NCBI GenBank assembly: GCA_036435485.1
Contig: CM071600.1
Location: 54,309,546 to 54,373,545 of the forward strand
Direction of reading: 5' to 3'
From: Saposhnikovia divaricata
Lineage: Eukaryota > Streptophyta > Magnoliopsida > Apiales > Apiaceae
DNA length: 64,000 nt
Part shown: in pieces, positions 11,331-24,413 of the stretch
Position numbering within the stretch: position 1 is the stretch's first letter
Layout of the letters: each line of letters opens with the position of its first letter
Position numbers and translations under genes: made by a program
The notes under the pieces: generated by a model
What the model saw: only the letters and a program-made list of their open reading frames with translations
Databases searched by the model: none
What the model was told of the DNA's origin: nothing

Positions 11331-14300
11331 GGTGGAAGTATTCATGTGATAATTGGAGGACCCCACATCGGGGGAGACAGCAATAGGGCCAGAGAGAGAT
11401 ATGCTCGCGAAGCTAAGGAGCGACCTCTCACTAACGTTCATCACCTGCAGGAACGACCCCAAAAGCTCTTCAAGGGGGAAGATACAAATATCATGTTCAC
11501 TGAAGAAGATGCGAAGTGGGTCCACCACCCCCACTCGGATGCCCTCGTTGTCCGAGTTCGCATTGGATCACAAAATGTTTACAGGGTCCTTGTGGACAAT
11601 GAAAGTGCAGTGAATGTTCTAACATACGAGGTCTATCAGAAAATGGGGTTCGTGGACAGAGACATTATCCCTACCGTAGGACATCTTTATGGTTTTACTG
11701 GAGCTTCAGTCAATGTCAAGGGCCTCGTAAGGCTCCCCGTTACCTTAGGGGACGAGCCCTGCATAACTACACAAATCGCTGATTTTATGGTAGTTGATCA
11801 GCCCTTGGCCTATAATGCTATTGTGGGGAGGCCAATTCTAAAAGAAATGAGGGTGATCACTTCTATTTACCACCTCTCTATGAAGTTCCCTACCCCAAAT
11901 AGAGTCGGATGTGTTAAGGGAGCGCAACATGAATATCGTGAATGCTATAACAAGGCCATTAAGTCAGCAGAAAAAGGGAGTAACTCTATGATTGATAAGA
12001 TGGAATGCGAAGAGGAAGAAATGCCTCGCAATATAGCCCTCATTCCTTCACCAAATTGTAACATGATCTCAATCGAGGAGCTTCCAGATGATTACTTTGA
12101 TAACTTGGGTATCCACGTAGAACCGGTCCCAGGAGCCCTCATGATGGAGGCCTCGCAACCTGTGATGGTACTCCAAGAAGGAATTGTAGAAGAAGCTAAT
12201 GACGAAGGAGAGAGCCCAGAGCAGGCAGCTGTACGAGCCCGAAAAGGCAAATGGGTTCGCAAGGAAACTTCCACACTAACAGAGCTACCAAGCGGAATTA
12301 TACAAGAAACAACTGTTGTGAATGAATATGGACATGTGGGTGCAACCCAAATGCCGGAGAATGGGATCGCGACCCCCCAACATGAAAAAACTAATACCTA
12401 CGAGGCCGAGCCAAGCCGGGCTCGCGAGTATGATCTAGACCTTGATCCTCGCATCCCAGAACATGTAGAGCGAGCTGGAGCAGCGGAGGATACTATTCCT
12501 ATTCTTGTTGATGTACAAGACCCTTCTAAGGTGTTGAAGATAGGGTCGCAACTCAACCCTAGTTTAAGGGAAAGGCTTGTCGCTTTTATGAGAGATAACT
12601 TGGATGTGTTCGCGTGGTCCTACGAGGATATGGTTGGGATTGATCCTAACGTTATGTGTCACAGGCTCAATCTCGACCCCAGCAAGAAAGGAGTCAGACA
12701 GAAAAGGCGACCTATAAGTGGAGAACGAGCCGAGGCTTTCAAAGCAGAAGTGGATAGACTCCTCGAGGTCGGGCTCGTTAGGGAATCATTCTACCCCGAC
12801 TGGCTCGCAAACCCAGTCCTCGTGAAGAAACCCAATGGAAAGTGGAGGACATATGTAGACTTCACTGATCTCAACAAACACTACCTAAAAGATAGTTTCC
12901 CATTACCGAGGATAGATCAATTGGTGGATGCAACAACGGGGCATGCGCTCCTTAGCTTTATGGATGCTTACTCTGGGTACAATCAGATACCCATGTATGG
13001 CCCTGACCAGGAGCATACCTCGTTCATCACAGATAGAGGACACTACTGTTACATAGGGATGCCCTTCGGCCTCCTTAATGCTGGGGCGACTTATTAAAGG
13101 TTAGTCAATATGATGTTTGAAAAGCAAATTGGAAAGATAATGGAGGTGTATGTGGATAATATGCTGGTAAAATGCAAGGAAGCCGGGGACCACATCGTTC
13201 ACCTGGCAGAAATGTTTAGTATCTTTAGAAAGTATAGGATGAAACTCAACCCACAAAAATGTGTATTTGGGGTCGAGTCTGGGAAATTCCTTGGGTTTAT
13301 TGTCAACCACCGAGGTATCGAGGCCAACCCCGCAAAAATAAAGGCTCTAATGGAGATGAGGTCGCCAAGATGCGTGAAGGAGGTTCAAAGCCTAACAGGG
13401 AGGATAGCTGCTCTCAACAGGTTTGTCTCGAAATCATCAGACAAGTGTCATGAATTCTTTAAAGATATCAAAAAAGTGGGAAAGAACTTTGAATGGACCC
13501 CTCAATGCGAGGAGGCTTTTCAGAATATCAAGGAACAGCTAGGCTCGCCACCTTCGCTCTCTAAGCCTAAAGAGGGAGAGACACTCATTGTCTACCTCGC
13601 TGTGTCAACGCATGCGATCAGTGCAGTATTGGTTCGCGAAGAGGAAAAAGTTCAATATCATGTCCACTATGTCAGTAGAAGAATGTTAGATGCTGAGACA
13701 CGCTACACAAACATGGAAAAGCTAGCCTATGCCCTGGTGTTGGCCTCGCGAAAGTTAAGGCCCTACTTTCAGGCTCACAGCATTGAGGTTCGCACCGCCT
13801 ACCCACTGAGGCAAGTAATGCACAAGCCGGAGTCTTCAGGGAGATTGTTAAAATGGACAGTAGAGCTTAGTCAGTTCGACATCGAGTTCAAGCCTCGTGG
13901 CCCCATAAAAGGACAGGCACTTGCAGATTTTATTTTGGAGTTTCCTCCACAATCTAAGGGAGATGACTGGGCTATCATAGCAACACCAGAAATAATAGTT
14001 AGCGAGGACAAAAAAGAAAATTCAGCCTCGTGGTGGGAGCTATACGTAGATGGGGCATCTAATAAGGAGGGAGCCGGGGCTGGCATCGAGTTGGTAACTC
14101 CAGAGGGTCGTAAGATACAAAGTGCAGTACACTTTACCTTCGAAGCCACCAATAATGCGTCAGAGTACGAAGCCCTCATTATTGGTCTCAAATTGGCATT
14201 GGAAATGAAGGTGGAAAACCTCACAGCTTACAGCGATTCTATGTTGGTAACATATCAACTCTAGAGTGGGTGGCAAGCTAGAGGTGAGCAGATTGAGCTA

Positions 14301-15746
14301 TATCTGCGATGTGCACAAAGGTTGATCGAAAAGTTTAACAATGTCAAGGTGGTTCATATCAGAAGAGAAAAGAATCAATGAGCAGATGCACTGGCAAAAT
14401 TGGGGTCGCGCCGCGAGGCCACATTACTTGGAATTATCCCATTGGAAATTCAGGCAAAGCCCAGTGTACCGGAGGAGTTCATTATGGAGATAGTGACCCC
14501 AGGGTTGACTTGGACGACCCCAATATGGGAATATGTGAAAAACGGAGCTCTGCCTCAAGATAAGAAAGAAGCGAGGAAGATCAAACATCAGGCTACTCGC
14601 TATGTCATTTATGATGAAGTCTTGTATCGAAGAGGATTTAACATCCCACTCTTGAGGTGTGTAGATGGGGAAGAATGTGATTATATTCTCAGAGAAGTCC
14701 ATGAAGGGATATGCGGCAATCACGCGGGGGGTAGCTCGCTAGCCCAGAAAATTCTTCCTCAAGGGTATTATTAGCCTACGCTAAAAAGGGATGCATTTGA
14801 GTTTTCAAGAAAATGCGATGCCGGTCAGAGGATCACCAACTTCAGCAACGTCCCTGTCTCTCAGCTTACCTCGCTAACGAGCCCATGGCCCTTTGCTATG
14901 TGGGGTATTGATCTAATTGGAGAACTCCCAAAGGGTAAAGCAGGACTTAAATATGCAGTAGTGGCTGTTGACTATTTCACCAAGTGGGCCGAGGCCGAGC
15001 CACTTGCAACTATCACTGCAAAGAAGCTCAAGGACTTCGTTTACAGAGCAATTGTGTGTCGCTATGGGATCCCATATCAACTCATTTTGGATAATGAGAA
15101 GTAATTTGACATCAAGGAAATGAAGGAATTCTGTGAAAATCTGGGGATAAAAAAGAGTTTCTCAGCTGTGAGCCATCCTCAGACGAATGGTCAAACTGAG
15201 GCCATAAAAAAAATCATAAAACACACTTTGAAAGCCAAACTGGAAGAGAGCAAGGGTAATTGGCCTGAGGAGTTACCAAGGGTTTTGTGGTCATACAATA
15301 CGACCCCAAGGTCGACCACTGGGGAAACACCATTTTCACTTACTTATGGATGCGAGGCCATGGTGCCAGTCGAAGTGGGCTCAGGGTCGTTTAGAAGAGA
15401 ACATTACGATCCCGAGGCCAACGAGGTCAATCATAGGCTTTATTTGGACATGATAGAAGAAACTAGAAGCGAGGCCCAGCTACGCCTCGCAGCCTATCAA
15501 CAACGAACAACGAGGTACTATAATGGGAAGGTCAAAGCGCGATCTCTACATACAGGTGACCTAGTACTTAAATGGGTCATGCCTAACACTAAGGTCCCAG
15601 GTCATGGAGTTTTTGGCGCTAATTGGGAAGGACCTTACAAGATCTATGCCACTCTTTCAGAAGGGACCTACTATCTCACTGATATGAAAGATAAAGTTAT
15701 TCCGCGAGCTTGGAATGCGGAGCATTTGAGAAAATACTATCAGTAA
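11331..15746 (+). pseudogene. Tat pol: protease, RT, RNase H, second RNase H, integrase; broken by in-frame stops
   Basis: One reading frame runs throughout, interrupted by stops at 13095 (TAA), 14262 (TAG), 14379 (TGA), 14772 (TAG) and 15102 (TAA). The protease site reads VDNES at 11592-11606, where the family has D-x-G-S. Reverse transcriptase lies at about 12660-13350 (FMDAYSGYNQI, MPFGLLNAGATY), and its catalytic YVDD is YVDN at 13149-13160. A first RNase H follows at about 13570-13800 and a second at 14030-14400 (YVDGAS, SEYEAL, YSDSML). Integrase covers about 14680-15600 with D (MWGIDL), D (LILDNEK) and E (NGQTEA) present, but the second cysteine of the zinc-finger CxxC pair is not seen. 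Each stop can come from a C-to-T or G-to-A change. The pol is dead in several enzymes. Confidence 0.9.
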
Positions 15747-16336
15747 AGGCCTCGACTCTGGTAGCCTCTTTCCACTTATCAACTACTGGGCCTCCCCTTT
15801 ATGATGTAATGACTTTCGGGCCTCGTCCCTACTTATCAACTACTGGGCCTCGCCCCACTTATCAATACATGAGTTCGTTTGCTTTATGAATTGCTTTATT
15901 GTGCATTCAAAATTTGTTCGTTAGCGTTTACATTTCAAGGTCCAAGCCATCTCAACGATGCTGGAATCGCACTTGAAAACATCTCAAAGTAGATGCTCAC
16001 ATTTTAAACTATCACATGCAATTAAAGGAATGCAAATCTAAAAAGAAAACAAGACACTCCGCATCTACGAATACAAGTTATATCTCAACATCTCAAAAAT
16101 CAAGGGAAAAACCTAAAGCTAAAGCAACATTAATGTAAGGCCTAGCGACTGCGAAGCCAAATTACTTGAAGAAAATGATGAGCAAAAAGGGGATTCTTGA
16201 CATTAACGAAGAAAAATGAACGGATCGCATCGCGATCCCAGAATTCTTAAAACGAATAAAGTTAAAGAAAAACCAATATTACACTTGCGAGGCATTCAAA
16301 GGGTGCCCGCATCCCCAGTTCAAAGTTTCAGCAAAT
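15747..16336 (+). other. Tat spacer after pol, with short tandem repeats
   Basis: Non-coding. Between about 15770 and 15870 the unit cttatcaactactgggcctc occurs in two to three copies with variants. The rest shows no feature. Confidence 0.55.
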
Positions 16337-18901
16337 TTAAGAAGCAGGTGGATCTTGATTGATGTTGGCGGTCTCCTTGGACAATCTTGCCTCTTCTGCC
16401 ATCCTCGCTTCCTCCTCCAGCCTAGCTTCTTCAGCATCCTCGTCGGCAATCTGCTTCTTTAGAGTCTCTGCGAAGTCAGCATTTCCTGGCCCAAGCTGGT
16501 CCCAGTCAAAGTCAGGGATCGTTCGAATGAACCCCTTCATGAATGAGACCTGCCCCTGGGCCACGAATGTCTCCTCAGCAGTTGCCAACTCAGCCTTTGC
16601 AGCGTCCAGGTCGTGGGACAGTTTCGTGATCTCCTCATCCTTCTTCTTGGCAGCTTCTTCGCTTGATTTCTTCAGCTCCAGAAGGGTCTTTTCGAAGTCA
16701 TTTCTCTCCTTCTTGACATTCTTAAGATCAGTGTGAAGTGAGGCAGTTTCATATGACAGCTTCTTCTTGAAGGTCTCCTCCAGGGATCGCTTATCTTCCA
16801 CTTTCTGGAACTCAAGGACCTTGTTCCTTTTATCTAGCTGGAAGAAGTTCTTTATATGTGCAGCCTGACGGATAAATGCTTCAGCTAAGCACTTGGTTAA
16901 AGTGTTAGCATTATCCTCAAGGGTCGCTTTTCACCAGTTGGATGCCTCAGCCTCCTCGGTATATTTGCTCCCCAGCGAAGCAAAGAGATGCTGGGTCGCA
17001 GTTGCATTCACAGTTCGTGAGGATGGCTGAGAGGGCCCATCAGGTTGCCCATCCTTCTTTGCCCGCTTCAAAGGACTCTGTTCAGGAGAGTTTTGAACTT
17101 GATCCCCAGCAAGATTTGTTTGAGATGGAGAATCGCTGATGAGTTTTGGAACTGTTGGCTTGATGAGAGGAGGAAGAACTTTCGAGACAGGAACTGTTTT
17201 GGAGGTCGCACCCTTCTTGGCACCCTGAAGAAATGGGGGAGCTTGACCCTTTTCGCTGCGAGCTGACATGTCTGTAAAAAAAAGACAAGTTAAAAACAGT
17301 TCAATAAATCTGGCAGAAAGTATAATGATCAAGATGCAAAGTTAAATGATGGTTATGCATGTAGACAGAAAAAGAAATGCGATGCAATATGCAAAAAATG
17401 TGAGGGATCATATCGCTATATAAGAGTACCCTCTTCATCTGTTATCTCAACATGAGAAGACGAGGCCCCGCTTCAGGTGAGAAACCTACTCCCTCCTTGA
17501 GGAATCCACATTCTATTAAGTTATCTAAGGAAAGAAGAGTCCTAATGTTTCTCTCTTCCTTATTGGATTTTACTAACACATCGTCAGCTCATTTTTTCTC
17601 TTCACCTTTCAAGACGGTGCGAACTGGACCGACTGCGATGTCAATGAAGTTGTTAGTTTTGAAAAATATGAAAGATGACAAGAGAATGGCGATCTTAAGA
17701 GGTAAGTTACCTGGGAGATAGTTGAAACATGTCTTGACTCTGGGGACTTCGTGGATATAAAAAAAGGGCTCTTTCCACGAGCCTGCATTACTTATTACAC
17801 CAGGGAGAAGGCATTTCCTGTTGAATTCTGGCCACACGGAGAAGTAGACATAGCCAAAATCTTTGGCCCCACATCATTTAAGTTGGAGAAAATAGCCCAT
17901 CGTCTTTGCATCCATGCGAGGGTACCCAAGCTTGTGATAGAGTATGTACAAGGCGATCATGGTTCGATAACCATTTGTGCTAATCTGAATGGGGGCTAGA
18001 AAATATGTCTCGCAGATGTCTGGTATGAAGGGGTGAAGAGGCGAAAAGACGCCAATCTTCATTAAGGGAACCGTCAAGACCATTCTAGGCACCCTGCCTC
18101 CATTCTCTTTATGGTTGAAGCGATAACATCGCATGGCTTTTTTAGGAAGGATGATTTTGCCTTCAGGCCTAAATCTAGCCACCCCTTCTGTAATGGTTTT
18201 CACTGTCAAGGTTGAGGACATGTCGCGTCATGCGAGTATGCGAGGCTCACCAGGCTTCACCTTTGAATCAGGTGGGATTTTTTCAGGGCGAGGCCCCCCC
18301 ACATATATAACGCCCTCGAGCTCTGGTTGTGGGGTTGGAATGTAAGGATTAGGTGAAGCCTCCGGGACATAATCATAATCCTTGAAATTTACAACTCTTG
18401 ACACCTCGTCAAGACCTCCATCATCTGAAGATGGCTCTTTATTGTCATCATCATCGGAGTTGGCTTCATTATCGGCACCTCCCTCAATATCATAATAGGC
18501 ATCGCCTAATGAATCTATCGAAGAGTCGCTTATATGGATGGGCGACATGGCTTGAGGAGGGGGTATTCTAGCAAGGATTTGTGCTGCTTGCGAGCTAAAT
18601 GCCTCTCCTTTCTTCTTCAACGCTTCAATCTCACGTTCGGCATCTGTCATCTTAATTTGGGCTCGTTCTGAGCTGGAAGCACATCTAAAGATCGGTCTCG
18701 TGAGCTCGCGGGACACTTGGATCGCCACTTATCTAAGGGCACTTCTCTGGTATAATCCTCATTTGACCACTGCGAGTCGAAATATAATTTAAAGGAGCTT
18801 TCGCTCGTACTCGTTGCCCTCGCGATGTTGGCTGCGGCCTGGTTGCTAATTCGAACGTTTGGGAGAGGAGAAGGAGTCCTTGAGCTATCATCGTTCAACA
18901 T
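16337..18901 (-). pseudogene. antisense gene of the Tat element (Transposase_28-like, coiled coil), broken
   Basis: On the strand opposite gag-pol, open pieces follow each other: 18901-18647, 18728-18228, 18221-17874, 17837-17589, 17332-16931 and 16801-16337. The first two overlap in different frames; a stop at 18228-18230 separates the second and third in one frame. The middle pieces (SPLHPFIPDICETYFLAP, then PEFNRKCLLPG, SWKEPFFYIHEVP) resemble the Pfam family named putative gypsy-type transposon (Transposase_28), from memory. An acidic Ser/Asp-rich linker precedes them. The last piece is a long Lys/Glu-rich coiled coil ending in Ala/Glu repeats. Antisense ORFs between pol and the 3' LTR are known in Tat-lineage elements, with unknown function. 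Introns may explain some gaps. Confidence 0.72.
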
Positions 18902-19581
18902 CTGAAAGAGAATGTGAACAATTAAGTGTGTGCCCTTACAGAAAGCAAAAAGGGATAAAGAGAAGAAAAGAATAAATGAGTAGAAAAACTCTACGTGTCC
19001 TCACTTCGCTCACGTATCGGAATAAGGGATCGTAATTCTACCTAAATTAAGGGATCGCTATTTTACCTAAGCGAGGATGGGATCGCTAAACAATATTGAA
19101 GGTAAGGGATCGCAGATGTGAAGGATCGCATCGCGTACAATTAAAGCTATTTAATCATGCAATTACAATGAGGAATAATAATTCGATTATGAGGGAAGAA
19201 TGAAGACTTACTTTTTCTTGAAAAACGTTGAAGAAATCTGAAAAGCTTTTGGGGTCGCGGATTCTGGTGCCTTCAAATTTTCGTTGTTTGATCTGGGAGC
19301 AATCTGACAGCACTTCGACAATGTGTTTGTGAGAATCAAAAAAGAAAATGATAGTGACAGGAGTATATATAGTCATCAGGAGAGAGAAAGATACAGGACA
19401 CGTGTCAAGATCTAAACCGTTGAACACGTATCTCGAGACGCAACAGCTGTAAAACCCCTTCACATTCTTAGGGTCACGACATTTCCAACGGTCATATCTA
19501 TATCAACAAAAGGCAAAGGCTTCGCCTCGCGGTTTCATATATCCTCTTTTGAGTCCACATCGCATCTTCAATGACAACATG
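18902..19581 (+). other. Tat non-coding region before the polypurine tract
   Basis: No frame of note. Between about 19020 and 19130 the words gggatcgc or aggatcgc recur six times, echoing the same motif in the LTR U3. This could be promoter DNA for the antisense gene (inference). Confidence 0.45.
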
Positions 19582-19596
19582 GACTCGGGGGGTAGT
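19582..19596 (+). other. polypurine tract of the Tat element
   Basis: gactcggggggtagt lies directly before the 3' LTR, the place from which plus-strand DNA synthesis is primed. Confidence 0.6.
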
Positions 19597-20210
19597 TGTT
19601 ATGCCCAAATCTTGCATAATAATTATCATGATTTAATTAGCTAAATTCACGGTTCATAATTGACTATGGGCCTAGAAGATGACAATTGGGTCACTAAAGT
19701 CCACTATTGGAATCAGCCCGGCACAACTACAGGGCCACCTCGCTCATGATCCATTCTAAGGGATCGCTTCGCTGACACTCCTTCTCAGGGACCGCTTCGC
19801 GCTATCATCAAGTCTACAGGCTAAATGAGATCGTTATCTCATTCTCTACTAGAAGGCTCGTAGTTAGGCCCCTCGCGGTCATACGAGTAATTGGGCATTT
19901 GGGACTGCTTCGCATGGCCAGGCCCCTCGAGGTCGCATGCTAGGCTCTACTTCACTTCTCTAAACTTCGCTTGAGAGAACCCTACTCTAACCATGCGAGA
20001 CCATCAGCTTCCTTCTATAAGCCATGGATCATGGATAGAATTAATGACTCATTGCCACATCAGCCCTACACGAGTGGGCTTGGGTCATGACTTATCTTCT
20101 AAAACCCTAGCCCGTCTAGGTAACTTGCTGCCCAAGAACTACGCACGGCTTGATCCCTATAAATAGGGTACGTAGGCACCTTGATACTGATGAGAAATAG
20201 TTCACCCATG
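19597..20210 (+). repeat. 3' LTR of the Tat element, first part
   Basis: Matches 8573-9188 with about 20 substitutions counted by eye. It breaks off at ttcacccatg where the reverse-oriented element was inserted; the remainder continues at 29546. Confidence 0.9.
20206..20210 (+). repeat. target-site duplication of the nested element, left copy
   Basis: ccatg here pairs with ccctg at 29546-29550, one mismatch. The unbroken 5' LTR reads cccta at the homologous place. Confidence 0.65.
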
Positions 20211-21472
20211 TGTTGTGCTAAGAAAAATGATTAAATTTGAATCGCAAGCGCACAATTCGTTTTGTTGTAAAAATTTATGATTCGTTCCTCAGAGACTAAT
20301 ATTTTCGCAAACCTTAAATTCTTAATTTAATCGAATTAGAACAAGTGGATTTTAGAAAATTTAAATTTTACTAATTAATTCCTAAAACTATATTTAAAAG
20401 AAAATTAAATTTATTTTAATTTAAATCTAACTAATTAAAGATGAAAAGAACAAAAATTAATTTATTCTAAATTATCCTAAAACTAGTTTATTCTAAAATT
20501 AAAACTAGATTTTATTCTAAAACAATTTTTTTTTAGACTTGAATTAAAAATTATTTAAAGAAAATAAAAAATTTCGACATGATCACAAACACTAAAAAAA
20601 AAGACAATATACAGCAACAAAAAAAATCAACAAAGACAAAAATGAACACTTAACCAAAATGAGCAAACCAAACTCTTAACCATTGAACTTTACAGCAACA
20701 AAGACACAAAATCAATCAAACACGGACTACGAAAATTAACAACTCAGTACGCGAGCCCAGCAAATTCAGTATAGACAATATGCAGACAACGAATTTGATC
20801 ACAGTAGACTCGAAAACGCAGCAAGCAATTAGGACTCACAACTAGATTCAGCTATTCGGTGAAACAGCAGCAGTAAACGGTATATGAAACATCAATTTTT
20901 GCGTTAATGAACAGACCAAGTTGCATACTTAAAAAATTAACAAAAAAAAATTGCCGCACAAACTATCGCAGCAACCAATCTTAACAACTACTCCGCAAAA
21001 CCCAGAAAAACGCAGCACAATAATAACAAACACAATAGTATAAACTAGGCAAAACGCAGCAGCAGCGAAAACTCGAACACCAAAGAAACTCGACTCAAGA
21101 TACGAACCAAAACTCAGATGCCAACCAGGACACGCAGCAATTCAATTCGCACAGTCAACAATCGGTAAACACAAACTTTAACAGCCATTTACAAAGTAAC
21201 TCTTTGCAGACTCGCAGAACAAATAAATAATCGGAAACTAACAAATAAATAATCGCAGAACAGACTCTTTGCACACTAACACCAGTCGACTCATTAACAC
21301 AGTAATATCACCATTTGCTAACTCAGAAACTAATGAAAAACAAAACTCAGCATAATGGATTTTAATAACAGAAAAATTAACAACGAAAAGAAGGGGAATG
21401 GGGGTTATAATCGAGAAAAAAAAAAGAGAAGAAGGCGATGTGGTGTAGGCGATTTAAGGGGGAAAGAAGAGA

Positions 21473-21542
<70 letters not shown>

Positions 21543-22498
21543 ACAAGGAGAAGATTGTGTTTGTGTGTGAGGAAGCTGAATGAAGAAAAGAAAAGCAAGA
21601 GCTGGGTTTGTAATTTTTTTAGAGAAGAAGAAGATGAAAATAGGGAAAGAAATGGGTCTGTTTAGAATTGTTACTTTGAACTAAACAAATAAAAACGAGA
21701 AAGAAAATAGTTACTGGAAATTAAATTTTTTTTTTAAAAATAAATACGAAAATAAAGAAGTTAAAATTAACTACGGAATTAAAATTACATTAAAACTAGG
21801 AGATGATTTGGAATTAAATGGCCCACAATAAAATTGAGATTTTTAAAGGGGCAAAATTACGAATTAAAACTACGAACAAGAAAATAAAGTTTCGTTATTT
21901 TCAACCCCAAGTGGTTAGCAACGGGATTTACGAAAATAACGAAATAAGGCAACAATAACGAAAGAGCAAGACAAGAAGTAAAGAAAATAAAAATTGCATT
22001 AATTATAATAGGAGTGTTTACAAAATTTGAAACTAAGAAAAATACAAGGAATTAAAACTACCATAAAATCTAAGTTACTAAATACAAGGGGGGTGAGAGG
22101 GTATTTATAGGATAGGAATTAGGGTTAAGGGGGGTGTTGGGTAATCCCCACCATACATTTGTGGTGTGTGGTAGTGGAATCCTAGCCATCTATTTGTTTC
22201 CTTCCCCCTTAAGCTATGAAGAGTTGATCTTGGCCATACACTTATGTAATGTGTTGGGATGATCTCCACCTTCCACTTGTCTTGAAATATTTCTTTTGCT
22301 CCAAGCTCCTAATTTTTTTCCTTCTTTCATTTTTGGTCCTTTTTCTTCCTCTTTTTCCCTTCCTTGCACTTCATTTATTTATTTTGTCATTTCTTTATTT
22401 ATTTACGAATTTCCTGAAATGCAACAAAATAATTTATTAAAATACGAGTTCAAGCAAATAAATAGGCAATAAAAATATGCAAAAATATGCACTTATCA
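20211..22498 (-). repeat. left-hand LTR (3' LTR in element orientation) of the nested element
   Basis: 2288 bp, strongly AT-rich, with a (GA)n run at 21467-21540. It aligns along its whole length to 26869-29545, which carries an extra MITE. Short frames shared by both LTRs (for example 22249-22440) follow from LTR identity and are not genes. Confidence 0.88.
21467..21540. repeat. (GA)n microsatellite
   Basis: About 74 bp of mostly GA dinucleotides within the LTR. The homologous run in the other LTR (28540-28579) is only about 40 bp, so it changed length after insertion. Confidence 0.95.
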
Positions 22499-22510
22499 AA
22501 TGCCCCCATA
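22499..22510 (-). other. polypurine tract of the nested element
   Basis: On the minus strand tatgggggcatt runs straight into the LTR start TGATAAGTG. This sets the element's orientation. Confidence 0.6.
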
Positions 22511-24413
22511 CCTATCTTTTGCTCGTCCTCGAGAAAAATAAAAACAAAATGAAAATCTAGATAAAAAGTCCTATACTCCTTTTCGTAGGTGTGACGATTG
22601 CATTTGGCATATGCAACAAGCCCTTTAAACCCCTAGGCAGCCCTAGTGGACGAGTGAGGTCTCGTGAGGGCCTATAGTGAATGTACCCACAAAATCCATC
22701 TAGTTTATATAAAAGATCACATGGCAATGCACACCACACATACATGTCCTCTCATGATACATCAACTTAAGAATCAAAATGAAGTTGCAAAGTCTTGGTG
22801 TGGAAAGTGCAAGGATTCACATAGTCTACTTAAAGAACCATGCAAGAGTGATTATAAGTTCATGTCAAGTGCAAAAATTATTGGTAAACATGCTAAGTCT
22901 GCAAGAGCACACCTCAGAGTCAAAACTTGAGATCTCTTATGCAAAAAAACAAATAGGCAATACCTCACCTTTCACTCACAAAAGAATATTCACTCAAGAA
23001 CAAGGGTAAGTGTATCACTCAATTCCAACAAAATCAAATGCATGCTTGACACTTGGTATCATTCCAACTTAAATCACAACATACATTAATAATGACAATC
23101 AAAAGGTCTTTATTGGGGTTGTAATGGGGCTAGGGACAAGGTATGTCAAGAAAGGCCAAAATAAGGTGAAGTGTCAAAAGCTAGTAGTTACCATGAATAT
23201 CATGCACAACACCAAACTTCCTCCCCACACAATTTATTTTCATTTTTCAACAAAAAGACTTGACTAGTCGAATGAAGGAGGTTACAAAAAACATAAGTAT
23301 GCTCTCATATGTATATTTTTTTCATTTTTTTTCAATTTTTTTTTCATTTTTTTCATTTCTTCATTTTTTTTTCTTTTCATTTTTTTCTTTCTTCATTTTT
23401 ATTTATGAGAGCTAAGATAAATGTAACAATAATCCTCACTTAGATTTAATTTGAACATCGACTAGCAAGGTAACAACAAATATTTCCTCGAAAGTTATGA
23501 ACAATAGTAAAACCTATTTCACACACCTTATTGCTCCCTCAAGTTCCTACTAGCCTTTGACAAAATGGGATCAAGAATACGTAAGGCTAAAAAAGAAAAA
23601 GGTCTTAGGCGAGTAATGTGGTGTGTCACCGAAAGAATATGATTAAGCTCAAAGGGTTAACTAATTGATCACATAAGCATGGTGTGGATATTTTGGGAAA
23701 TATGGGTTATTCCTAAGTGCCTTTATCATTTTATCATCAATTAATGTCACGTATTTCAAGAAGGGACTCAAACAAGTGCTAGCGATGCAAATGACAAGTG
23801 GACACTCAAGCAAACGAATATAAATGCAAAAGATGTGCATATAGGCTCAAAACTCACTTGGTGTGGTAAAATATAATCAATCTCAAGTAAATGTATCCTC
23901 AATGCACCTACTTGTACTCAAAGCATGAAGACCAAATCATCTTACACCTAATCATGCCCTACTAATTTCATGCACAATTCAAATAAGTCTACTAGCTTCA
24001 CCTTGCTAGTGTAAGTGTGTGAACAAGAACTTTAGCAAATCACTTCTCAAACAAAGGCTAATGGATCATAAGATTATCATAGCATGCAAGGGTGCATCAA
24101 GCAACTAGCAATCAATTAACAAGACTAGAATACGAAAAGAACTCTTTTTGTGATTTTTTTTTCATTTTTTAATTTTTTTTGGATTTTTTAATTTTTACTA
24201 TTTACACTAAAAACCCTCCCCCATACCTAGATCATGCATTGTCCTCAATGTATGCAAATGCAAGAGAAATGAGAAAGAAGAAAGATGAGGAAATACCTGA
24301 TAAGGGATGACGGAGAATGAAAACTACTAGAAATTATGAAAGAAAACAACTCACACACACAACTCCTCCCCCACACCTACATTCTACTATGGGAGGTACA
24401 AAACAAATATTTA
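22511..24413 (-). other. non-coding internal region of the nested element
   Basis: No long frame on either strand. T-rich low-complexity stretches lie at about 23300-23410 and 24145-24200 on the plus strand. This is where pol would lie in a complete element; no pol motif was found. Confidence 0.6.

Noticed and set aside
21355..21665. Frames of Arg-Glu or Ser-Leu repeats over the GA run
   Set aside because: Pure microsatellite translation. The same applies to 28226-28621 and 30343-30786.
22249..22440. 63-aa frame present in both LTRs (also 29296-29487)
   Set aside because: The two copies are the same because LTRs are copies; the peptide is T-rich and hydrophobic by composition, with no supporting motif.
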